This document shows, one piece after another, positions 21,241 through 31,239 of a DNA stretch of 64,000 bases. Within the stretch, counting starts at the first letter, position 1; the number at the start of each line of letters is the position of its first letter. Made by a program: the position numbers and the translations under genes. The notes under the pieces were generated by a model. That model was not told where the DNA came from, made no database searches, and saw only the letters and a list, made by a program, of their open reading frames with translations. The stretch lies in NCBI GenBank assembly GCA_033439765.1, contig JAULSN010000001.1, forward strand, positions 7,192,001 to 7,256,000, written 5' to 3'. The DNA is from Lasiosphaeria ovina (Eukaryota > Ascomycota > Sordariomycetes > Sordariales > Lasiosphaeriaceae).

Positions 21241-22464
21241 AACCCCCTATCTTGCAGTGCAACCTCTATCCTCGTCAACCCCAACGTACCCTGCGTTACA
21301 TAATCGGCTGGAGAGTAAATAAATAAGACACCGTTACAACCTCCACTACTAAAGCCGAAAGCCTTTTTATAAACAGATTATTGGCTAAATTAATTATTTA
21401 ACTGGATAACCACCATATCACTATCTAGTGTGATAATACATAAACCATTCGCCTTGTTACGGCCGAAATGGCCACTGCCAGCAAGAAGGGGGTTCTGGGC
21501 ACGCAGTGCCAGAACACCAGCTTCTTTCTATTGTTGAAAACAAGGCGTTCAGGGGCCCTGGGCTTCTAGTCAGCGGAGCTGACTGGAAGCCTGGCACAGC
21601 CAGAACGCCAGTGAGCCTGAGCCACTGCGGTGACGAAGTTGAATCCTACAGATAGGTCTATAAAGAAGGTGGTTCTGGCTGGAAGCCAGAACCACACAAG
21701 GAATTCAATCACACAGTTGCAACCACATCGTTTCCAAGAGTGCAGTGCTTCTGACAGCCACTCCACAGACCAAACTCCAGCATGTGAATATCCACAACCG
21801 TTGGCATTGACAGTGTGACGGCATTGGCATTATCCGAAGGACGATGCGCAATACCGCCATTGTCGGCCTCATTGTTTGGACCACAAGTGGCTGGTACAGC
21901 AGCCTGTTCACTGAACAACACGGCTGGTCAACAAAGGATGTGGATGGTCTTTGTGCTACAGAAACTCTCTATATAAGCTGGCCAAACCCCCAGCCCTTAT
22001 AGCCATTCCTCCTTCTCTCCTCACATGAGCCTAACATAATTTAGGTTCTACTAATTGAACGACCATTCTTCAACCAACGTAGCCTTAACCGTGACAGACA
22101 GGAGGTTAGCCGTTAAACGATAAAAATCGAATACACACCCTTACATAGCATGGTGGCTAACAGTTTAACTAAGGCCCTGAATTTTCCACTCCATCGACGG
22201 TTCCTCCAGCAAATAGGAGTTACAGAGCCATATACAAAAAGCTCAGCGTCTTAATTCTTTGAATTTTTCTAATGAACTAAGATGTAAGGAAAGGCAGGTT
22301 ACGCCCGATCAAGGTGGTCACAATGGTGGCAGCAAGCAAGAATCGGCAAAGGGGTAAGATTTCAACCTGGCCTAAGCCGAGAGGTGGGCGAGGGCCGTGG
22401 TCTAAATACAGGGCGGTGGTGGTTGGTGTGCCAGGGGTATTTCCTTACAGAAGACGCCGAGAAG

Positions 22465-22535
22465 GCCCCTGAAAGGAATTGAACCCTTAACCTTTCCAGA
22501 AAGAATGGAATACACTACCATTGTGCCACAGAAGC
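22465..22535 (-). ncRNA. tRNA-like sequence / possible SINE head
   Basis: Read on minus, 71 nt fold as a complete cloverleaf. The acceptor arms GCTTCTG and CAGGGGC pair over 7 bp (with G-U). The A-box-like segment is TGGCACAATGG, the anticodon stem TTCCA/TGGAA encloses the loop TTCTTTC, the variable loop has 5 nt, and the T-stem AAGGG/CCTTT encloses TTCAATT. The D-arm (GTGGCACAATGGTAG) looks like tRNA-Gly, but the loop gives anticodon CTT (Lys). The mixed identity and AT-rich changes suggest a decayed tRNA or the Pol III promoter head of a SINE rather than a working tRNA. Confidence 0.5.
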
Positions 22536-22744
22536 TATTATTGATTGAAAGGAGTGTAGGATGGGATGGTATAGTCCAGGTCCAAGCCTTGTTGGCTCTG
22601 AGGGGGTGTGTCAGAAAAAAAGGGGTTCCGACCGGACCTGAGCTGAGCTCCGGTGTGGCCATCCAAGCTGAAAAGGAGCTCAGGGAAGCTGTGACGTAGT
22701 CAGTTCAGCTGGCAATGCCACGATCTGCCACCAATGTTGCCACC

Positions 22745-22835
22745 ATTTGCAGATATAACAGAGGCTCTCTGGCTTCGCCAGAAAGCCGAAGAACAAGCAA
22801 TGGAAGCAATACAATCAAGCAATTGCAACCCCCAT
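22745..22835. repeat. LTR-like relic, copy 2
   Basis: The sequence gaggctctctggcttcgcca...gaagcaatacaatcaagc...attgcaacccc is found inverted and nearly unchanged at 36026-36095. That shows both derive from one dispersed element. The arrangement TATA-like box, hairpin, then a C-run is what a retrotransposon LTR promoter region would look like, but no element boundaries could be fixed. Confidence 0.5.
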
Positions 22836-23265
22836 TATTTCTAACCAATCCAGGGTGCAGTGTTTCTGAGGACCCAAAACTAGGTCCTCGCAACTCCACG
22901 GCCATCTTGGACCGTGGCAACTATAGCTGAGGCAGGCCAAAATATTGACCCCCTCGCTCAGTCTGGCTCAGTCTGGCTCAGCCTAAGGCGGCAACTGCTC
23001 AGTTCCGAAGAAGGAAAGGGAAATTCGTGGTGTTGATTTTAGGGTGGTGTAATGACTGTTATATAACTTCATTGCTCATACCAAGTAATGAACTATATTC
23101 AAGATCGCTAGAGACTCGTATCCGCCTATCCGCTACCACGTTAAGCCGCCGTAGACTCGGCTGGTAGTCTTTGGTGCAATTACTTTCGCTTGAGTACTGT
23201 GGCCATGCTCTCTCTCGTGTGTACGTGGTTTCCCCCCCCCCCCCAAATGCTGAACAGGGCGAAGA

Positions 23266-24057
23266 TCATGCCTCTGAGGTCGGCTGCAGCGGGCTCCCGG
23301 CCTCCGTTTCAGAATATTCATCCGGGACGTCGACCGAGTCTACCCAAGGTGTTAGGACGGGACCTCGCCCCACAACATCCGTCCATACAGAAGGTGCATC
23401 TTCTTGGGTGCAAGCCTTCCCCGCGCCGGCAGCAGCAACGGTGTTCCATTCTCTCGGGACCAGCCAGAACTGGACAGCCATCCCCTCCTTCTGATATTGC
23501 CGGATCGTAAAAAGCAACGTGTGCCAGAGATCCCAATCCTTGATCCCTGCTCCGCGCTTCAAATAGTCAAACTCGACTATCGTGGTGATGTAGTTGGTCG
23601 AGGTCTCAACCACATGGTCGGAACTGGAAGCGATGACAAGCGTGCGGATCCCATCGCTGGGCCAGTGTCGGAAACGCAGGGCGCCAACGACAGCACGGAG
23701 CTCCGCTCGGTTTCTGCCCTGGGCCCAAGTGTCGCCGAACGGCCCCGTGGTCTCCAGGCGGCCAGAGACGACGAGTGGCTCGTCCTTGGGACCAATCCCG
23801 TGCCAAAAAGCCCAGCCTGCCTTAGAGCCTGGTAAGCCGTCAACGGGTAGGCATGTACCCCCGGTGAAAACGATGACTGTGCTGGTATCATGTGTGAGAG
23901 TTAATCTGATAGACGATATTAGCCACCATTGTCCTGCATTGGCCGTGATTGACTTGATTTACCTGGTGATGAGATACAAAGGTCTCTGGCCAGAGAATTG
24001 CAGCAACGGAGCTGACCCCGATAGCGGCTTGAACTTGGTGGGAAAGAGCCCAGCCAT
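23266..24057 (-). CDS. RNase-H-like protein lacking catalytic aspartates (244 aa, 2 exons)
   Basis: Exons 24057-23963 and 23905-23266 join across a 57-nt intron (ATCACCAG|GTAAAT ... ctatcag|A). The frame then continues from RPLYLIT into RLTLTHDTSTVIVFTGG. The whole length follows the standalone fungal RNase HI-like family: VxFTDGAC, NRAELRAVVGAL, LVIATDSEYVVEG, KNxDLWxxLL, VQFWRIPREWNTVADAAA. The acidic positions do not survive. The first Asp is Gly47, the Glu is kept (Glu100), the second Asp is Ser126 and the last is Ala190. The reading frame is open and spliceable, so this is either a recently inactivated gene still free of stops or a non-catalytic nucleic-acid-binding derivative. It lies in a repeat-rich zone. 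Confidence 0.7.
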
Positions 24058-24853
24058 GGATCCGGCTTGTCTCGATATGGGTAATAGTGGACGACCTTGT
24101 GTGGCGTTTGTGGAAGTGTTGATACTGCTCTAAAGGCTGCTGTTGCTGGAGAAGAATTGCTGATGTTGCTCTAGCTGTTACTGTTGCCGTTGCTGGGGGA
24201 CGATGTGTTGCAAGATCCTGGAGATGGGTCTGCGACCGGAGCTACAGAATCGGTGACAGGATTGAGCAAGGGCCTGTTCGCCTGGGCAGGCACGAACACC
24301 CTATGGCCTATGCCACTTGAGAAAGCGCGATATGAAAGTGCAGCTGGCGTGTTCTCTTTCCTTGGCGGGGCAGCAAAAATAGACGCACGGTGTTGCCCAA
24401 GGACGTTTGAATATGGTGGCTTGTTCGTGAGGAATGGTCCTGAGCGATCCTGTGCAGCCAGACATTTGGTGCGCTTTATGTGCCTTGGGCGAAAACTCAG
24501 ATCTTGTATGGCAGTGGTAAGGTTCGTGAGTCGGCCAGTATGACTCTGTCGGTGCCGTTCAGTTGTTTAACTTTTTGCTGTACCGCGACAAATGCCTGTG
24601 CTAACCTTTTAATGTGTACGTGGTGATGGGTATGAGCCATTTCACTTTTGTGATAAATCTAACTGTGGAAGTCCCTCCTTAAGCGACAAGCAAGCTAGGT
24701 ACCAGGTATTATCGCATGCGGCAAGATGAACACAAAGCAACTGGGCATTTCGGCTTCGGTGAATTGACAAGCATCATCAATCGTATATTATCCTAGCTGC
24801 ACCAAGGCACAATCCAAGACATCATCCCTCGGGCGGTACTGTAGGCCATTAAA
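24058..24853. other. intergenic; dispersed-repeat copy at 24612-24670
   Basis: No gene is supported. A glutamine-codon-rich stretch around 24120-24190 is low-complexity CAG/CTG sequence. Bases 24612-24670 carry the second copy of the three-copy repeat (gtggtgatgggtatgagcca) also present at 6501-6556 (inverted) and 56761-56820. Confidence 0.5.
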
Positions 24854-26646
24854 TCAGGCACGAACCTCAGCTGTCGTCGCAGCAGCCGTCTTCTCCTCCA
24901 CCGGAATGTCGGCGTCATCTTCACCAGCCAAGTGGCGAGCCTTGGCCGTAGCGGCGTCGCCACCGACAATCGCAGCATCACCATCAAAGAACTTGACAAT
25001 TTCTTCGAGGGCCGTGTTCTTGGTCTCAATGTAATACTTCCAGACGACAAGCAGCTCAAAGGCAAGCCAGACGCAATACACGAGGTAATACTTCCAGGCA
25101 ATGGCCTCGAGGGCGATGGGGTTGACGTATTGGTTGAACCACAAGCTGAGGTCGACGCAGAAGAACATGACGGTGAGGCCCTTGGCACGGATCCGGTACG
25201 GCAGAATCTCGGTCGAGTACGAGACCAAGAGGCCGCAGAATCCCAGGTTGTACATGACGTAGTAAACGAAGATGAACACGATGACGGTGTTGGCAGCCGC
25301 CGAGCTCTGGTCCACATCGTACCGAGCCAGAGCAATCGTCGTGGAGACGAATGCAGCAAGCATACCGAGGCAGGAGGTGATGAAGAGCGGGCGGCGGCCA
25401 ATCTTGTCGACGAAGAAGCAAATCCCAACAGCCGAGATAAGCTGGACAATGGACAGGTAGCCGTTGATCTCCAGAACCAAAGTGGAATCGGTGATGCCGA
25501 TCAACTTCAGCACCTGGGGCAGGAAGTATGAGACAATACCGTTGCCAGACCACTGGGAGAAGAAGCCGATGGATACCAATATGATGAGGCGATGGCGGTT
25601 GCCGGGAGTAGCCCACAGCTCGCTCCAAGCCGACTTCTCGTACTCCTGTTCCAAGGCAATGGTCTGCTGGATTTCGTTGAATTCGACATTGACGAGGTCG
25701 TCGTCGAGATTGCCCTCGGCATGGACATTGGCGAGGATTTGCTTCGCCTTTGCATGTCTCCCCTTGGAAATAAGCCATCTGGGAGATTCGGGCACAGTCC
25801 AAATGAATATCATCTGGACGATCGATGGGAGCGCCTGCAGGAGACACGGTACACGCCAAGACCACTGGCCATCGAGCTTGTCGGTGCCGAAAGCGACCCA
25901 AGACCCAACCAGAGAGCCGAGATACCACAAGGTGTTGTAAATGGTGCTATAGATGGCACGATGCTGGGGATGGACGAGCTCGGCAATCAGGAGTGGCGCA
26001 GACCCCTATTGGAGGCTTGGGTTAGTGGCCAATCATTCCAGAAGCGAGCATGTAAAGAAGTGGGGAGCGGGAGTAAACTTACATGAGCAATGGCAATGCC
26101 GAAACCCAGGATGAGGCGGCCGATGATGAACAGAGCAACATGAAAGCCGATGCAGATTAGTGCAACGCCGACGATCATGATGGCACAGCCAATCACGACG
26201 CCTGTTCGACGACCCAGAATGTCGGCAGTATAGGGGACGACGGGGATTGCAAGAAGAGAGCCAATGGACATGGAGGCGGCGATGAGACCGAGGATTTGAC
26301 CATTGGGGTTGTTGAAGTCTGGAGGTAACGCGAGGTGAGCATTGCGAAGAGAGATACCATGACAGGATTGGGAACGGGCGGTTCTCACTCTCGTTCCATG
26401 CCGCGATAGCCTGGAGGCCATTCATGAGAGACCCATCATAACCTGGACAAGGTGCGTGTTAGCAACGGGTCGTTCGTTCACTTGGTGCAATCATCACATG
26501 GAGGAGTGGCCAAGCAGCTCACCGTTTGTGGCCGAGGTCAACATGGCAGCCCAGAGAGTCAAGTAGACGGTGCGCATGTTCTTCAGCTTCCACCAAGTGA
26601 CTTTGGGCCAGTCGCGGCCGGCGAGCTCGAAAGTGTCCTTGCCCAT
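24854..26646 (-). CDS. MFS sugar transporter, SP family (521 aa, 4 exons)
   Basis: Exons on minus: 26646-26523, 26442-26389, 26318-26083, 26005-24854. The introns are GT-AG (70-80 nt). The joined protein has the full twelve-segment layout of the sugar porter family. Signatures are GYDGSLMNGLQ in the first helix, the DILGRRTGV loop between TM2 and TM3, PESPRWLISKGR before the central loop, DKIGRRPLF after TM8 and the IETKNTALEEI version of PETKG after TM12. The C-terminal tail is acidic/alanine-rich and cytosolic. It resembles fungal lactose/hexose permease-type transporters, and a plasma-membrane proton/sugar symporter is the likely role. The sugar cannot be read from sequence. It is intact, with the start chosen at MGKDTFEL because this precedes the first helix at usual distance. 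Confidence 0.92.
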
Positions 26647-28472
26647 GGTGGAAGCCCTGTCTGGGAATGGGCGAGATCAGAATGGATAGGTCTTGAAAGC
26701 TGCTACAGGCCTGGCCGTGGTCGTGGTCCTAGGAGCCCGGCGGAGCAGAGTTGTCTCCCATGGCCATGGGCCCCGAGGTGGTATTTAAGCAGAAGATCCA
26801 TGGGGGAGAGAGCACGCTCGTCTGTAGTGTTCCTGTGTGCGAGAGAGAAAAGAGTGATAGAGTGAGCAGGGGTGCAAATAGCTTGTCTGGCCCGGACCGG
26901 CCCTGTCTAGTGTCTACGGATGCACTCGTAGTAACAACGGGATTGAGCTTCCCCCAACAACACAAGCTTCCCCAAGCTCGAGGGCGGCATGCGGGATACG
27001 ACACGTGCATGGGAGGCGGAGGGGGAGGGCGGGCTCATCTCTTAATGGACGTGGCGGGCAGCGACCGGGGTATTCGCGTGTGCTAACGGGACGTCGATCC
27101 CGTCGTGTTCGGGATGCCAGAGCAGGAGCCCAAGCAGATTTACGCGAGACCCTCAGCGCGCCTCTGCCTGCCCCAGAGCTCGTCCATGTTTGCGAGGAAA
27201 CTAGGGCCAAAAGGGCGTGAGGCACAGACGGTTGGGCGGACCGACGATCGAGGTGGCGCGAAGCCACGTCTGATCGTGGAAGCGAATGCAGTTCGTCAAG
27301 GCCCAGGTGCAGCAGAAAGGATGCAGGTCTTGGCCCGAAACGTCGCGACACTGGGAACATAATTGGCGCCAGGCCCGCCAAGGACAGCCACCGCCTGGGC
27401 ACGGTGCAGGCACACACACGGATGCATGCTAACGCCAGCCGCCCTCGGTCCGATAGCACTGCCAGTTTGGGTGTGGCTCGCTCGGCTGATATGGTGATGG
27501 AAGCCAGGAAGTCAGCATGGAAGGCGCCCATGGGAGGAACTGAAGCAGTCAAGCTGTAGCTGCGGGGCGGGGTTCCTACTGGCCGGGCGAACGGCAATGG
27601 ATCGTGGCTGCCAAACACGCACCCTAACGATATGCAGATCCAGACTTTACTGTTTTTGGCTTCACGGGGCGGGGGTTCTGCCCTGCTTTGGGGAGGATTC
27701 CCTGGTAGCCACGAGACAAAGGGGCATAATTGGAGGGGTAGGCACGGATACTACAATCTATTTCGCCTTAGTTTTGCAGGTTCTAGATTGCCTTCCGTCC
27801 AAACACCTCGACCAAAGACCTGGGACCGTCTGCGAAATGAAAAGAGAAAATAGATTGAACTTCAGGTAGCAGTATAGAACACACTTGCCCACACTGTAGC
27901 TTTGGATGCCGTGATACTGCAAGTCAGGCCGCTCCTTCTATATTTGGACAGTGCGGGACATGCAGCCTGCACGCGTCGGTTCCGGTAATAAGCCCCTCAC
28001 TTCAGATCGTTGAACTTGAACAGCGAGAGTTGACTAATCAAAACGCGAGGATCGCAAAAAGACTCTCGGAGTGGAAAATGTTTCTATGCCGAGAAGTGAT
28101 GCGCACAAGTTCTCTTGACGCCGAGTGCCCGAGCCAGCTCTCAGTCACGCGGCATCGATAAGCCGAGAACAGTGTGAGCCAAAGACGAGGGGTGAGGAGA
28201 CGAGATGGAGAAGCAGGTAGGGTCGCCTGGATGGAACGCAAGATGCTGGGATCCCCACTTGACAATTGGGAATCCCCGCGTTGACTTGGAAAAGTTGATC
28301 CAGGGCGGCCTGCAAACGACCTTTCCCATTGGCCATCAGGTCCCGATGTTCCATCGCCTCAATTCCTCAGACCGCTGGCCCAGCCATTTTTAGGTCGGCC
28401 CGTCCTAGGCGCGGATGATAAAATGCTGACTGAGAGTAGATAGAGGTAGTATTACCAGGTTGGGCTATTGCT

Positions 28473-28507
<35 letters not shown>

Positions 28508-29794
28508 GTCGGTCTCACCTGTCGCCGGCCTCCCAGCGTCGCAGCCATTGAATGGCACCGTGACACATAAGACGGCAGGTCGCCTTGGTGCACGGCGCGC
28601 CCCAAATTCCAAGTCTCTCTTCCAACCTTTTATATACACGGCAGATGCCTGCTACGGTATCCCGCCGCTTCGGAATCACAGTGCTCCTGAAATAACACCC
28701 TACAGCGTGATGACGAGCCGGCCGAGACCTCATCAGCAACACGCTGTGACATTAGGGACGTCAAAACAACCCCAGGCGAGCTTGAGGCTCTGCAAGGCGA
28801 CGATGGGAGTTGAATAGCCGCGCCAATATCTCGGGTCGACTACACTCGTCCCCACTAATAAACTCTAGTGGAGCATGTCGAAAGGAGCGAGCCTGCATGA
28901 CAAAACCTGACAAGGCGCTTGTCAAGCGTTTCTTGTTCCGGCCTTGGCATACCCACACTGAGCCTCTTGACACTTGGCATGGTAGGCGGTCAGGTGGCTT
29001 CCGGGATTTCATTTCTCATGAAGCTCCTAACCGTTGTCTTCCTAGTGTGATTGTCATGTAACTGATCCAACTATGATTACGGATGACTCGGGTTAGATTC
29101 TGGAAGATTGTGAGCGAGATGTTGATATCTAAATTTGCCTCACCTGCCTGATCAATGGCGTAGTAATTACCTGGTAAAAGAACAGGATAAGAAGGGATCA
29201 AAATCGAATCCACTATTGTTGGGGGGATAATATATGACGATAAATAGCCCTTGACGTGTTTGTTATTTTTCTCTTTGTCTCACCTCTCTCCTCTCGCTTT
29301 TTGAGAGGTTCCGTAACAACTGAACTCGGTCAGGGACCACAAGAAATCTTAACCAAGTAGATCAAGTTTGAGCCAGTAACCGATGAAAAATCGATGGGTC
29401 TATCTGTCTGTTTTCGCGAATTCGTGACAAAGCCTGATAAACTTTCCCTTGTTCAATGCTTGTGAACGCATTTCATTTCATTACTAGGTGTGTAATTACT
29501 CGCCTTAATAGCCTTCATCATGGATGACCCTCAGCACAACGTTCTAACGCCTTCCCTGCTGACTGCGTCACGAGAAGGCCAAATACGTGTATTCTTGGGA
29601 TGGTGTGTATGTCTACGCTACCTAGGTACGCTATCGATCTGTTTTCTATATTTGAGAGAAATGGCAAGGACACAGCGCCCACCCTCCTACCTAAGACCTA
29701 AGCCGCAGAATTGGACGCAGGACTAGGTAATTACAGGTAGCAGTGAAAAGTACAGCACATGAAAATCCCGACAGCCAAAGACACCACTGCCCCG
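26647..29794. other. intergenic region; CGT microsatellite at about 28471-28512
   Basis: About 3.1 kb without a supported gene. The left end is the promoter of the sugar transporter, read on minus. An imperfect TCG/CGT trinucleotide tract lies at about 28471-28512. Open frames on both strands are short and have no recognisable content. Confidence 0.4.
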
Positions 29795-30079
29795 CTACGC
29801 ATTTTCTTTGAACAGAATCTTCTCGTGGGCAACGACAAAGTGGCCAATGTCGACATTGCCGTTGGCCGCGTAGCCCGTCTCGAGCTCCGCCCACTCGGGG
29901 ATGGTTCGTATTTGCGTCACTTGAGCCATGCCGTACTTGGCAAACACGGGAACGGCTTCCTTGGGGTTGCCCTCCGTCGCCCATTTGACGAACTTGTCGT
30001 AAGGGACGCCATCTTTCTTGTAGATGAAGACGGTGAACTTGAACAGTGGGGCGGATGCGGATGCCGTGATTGCAGATTG
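29795..30079 (-). CDS. EthD-like small protein, start not found
   Basis: On minus an open frame ends at 29795. It contains FKFTVFIYKKDGVPYDKF, then a stretch ending YGMAQVTQIRTI and later DIGHFVVAHEKILF. Both ends fit small dimeric alpha/beta-barrel proteins of the EthD/stress-responsive type common in fungi. The open frame extends upstream only to a TAA at 30080-30082 and has no ATG before the conserved N-terminus, so a short upstream exon is needed or the start has been lost. The call is tentative. Confidence 0.45.
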   Translation of the reverse strand, partial: QSAITASASAPLFKFTVFIYKKDGVPYDKFVKWATEGNPKEAVPVFAKYGMAQVTQIRTIPEWAELETGYAANGNVDIGHFVVAHEKILFKENA

Positions 30080-31239
30080 TTACTTTGCTGGAAGATGAAA
30101 AGAAATGGAAATGGAGATGGAAATGCTCGAACGTTTTGCGAACATGTATATGAATTGACCGAAAGACACGGGGCAGCGGAGTGAATATATAGGTGAACGG
30201 TCCGTAGGTAGGCTGCCTGCCAAGGGCGCGGACTGTGTGGAATACCTGTGTCGCTGTCGGGGGCTATCGTTCTTAGCTTGTCGAATTTAGCCCGTGCGCT
30301 TACCACCCCGCCCAATCAGACCCCTGCCTCCAGGCGTAAGGGTTGATCGATTCCGCCTTGCTTCATTCCCTTTATTTTCCCCGGTATGACCGCGTACCGT
30401 AGTAAGCTATTAACAAAAACAAAGCGGACTGTAAAATGCCAGTATTCCGTGCTAGTAGCTATGACTAACAGCCCCTACCAATTCTTCAACAGCTCTGCTA
30501 AGTGAGCAGATGGATTCGATGGTAGTGCCACAGCCATCAGGTGGGTAGGTGGGGGGGGTACCGGTACCTGTGTTTGTCCAGAAAAGTAGCCTGCTTAAAG
30601 GTACTGTCAAGTGAAGAGTCCGCCCCTTTTTTAATTGTTCTTTCCCGGCCCAGCTACTGGTAAAATTTCGAACTCAAGCTCAAACGCGAAACGCGGCGCA
30701 ACGATTTGCTTTAGTAGTCAATTGAGTTTTGTTGCAGATTCGGCTTTTTGGCCGCAGCCGCGTTGAGTTCGCCTCATTACATAGCAATGAGGGCGGCGAC
30801 CCAGCGTGATCCTACAGTGCCCCGAGAATAACTGATCGTCGACGCCGTCCCTGCGCCAACAACACCTCCGGCAACTCTTCCTTTCTTAGTGTCAATTTCG
30901 TCTGCCTTGATATCCATCACCATGCTGGGCCTGGAGTCTTCAGTTCTCCAGAGACTTGGGCTGGGAGGGCGGTGTGGCCACAACACGACATGGTTGGCTG
31001 CAGCCGTTGCAGCCTCACGACAAAAGCCTCGTCGCATTCAGCTAACCCCGCCACCACACACCTTCTCACGACCTTGGGGTTTCCCTTCCACGCCGACGGG
31101 TCTACGAGAGCTCCTTCGATCGACACTCCCTCACCTGCAGCGCCCGGCTCATCATCACCACAGGTAGCTGAAGTCCTCCCCTACCGCCGACCGCACAGCA
31201 CCCAAACCCCCTACAAAGCCGTGGCCCCAGAGCCTCACA
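30080..31239. other. intergenic/upstream region of the NLR gene
   Basis: No gene is recognised. A G-run followed by ggtaccggtacc lies near 30550-30570. The last few hundred bases are C-rich and pyrimidine-biased, as expected for the 5' leader of the NLR gene. Confidence 0.35.

Noticed and set aside
26914..27618. Minus-strand 234-codon open frame
   Set aside because: Arg/Pro/Leu-rich random-like translation, non-ATG start and no homology recognised.
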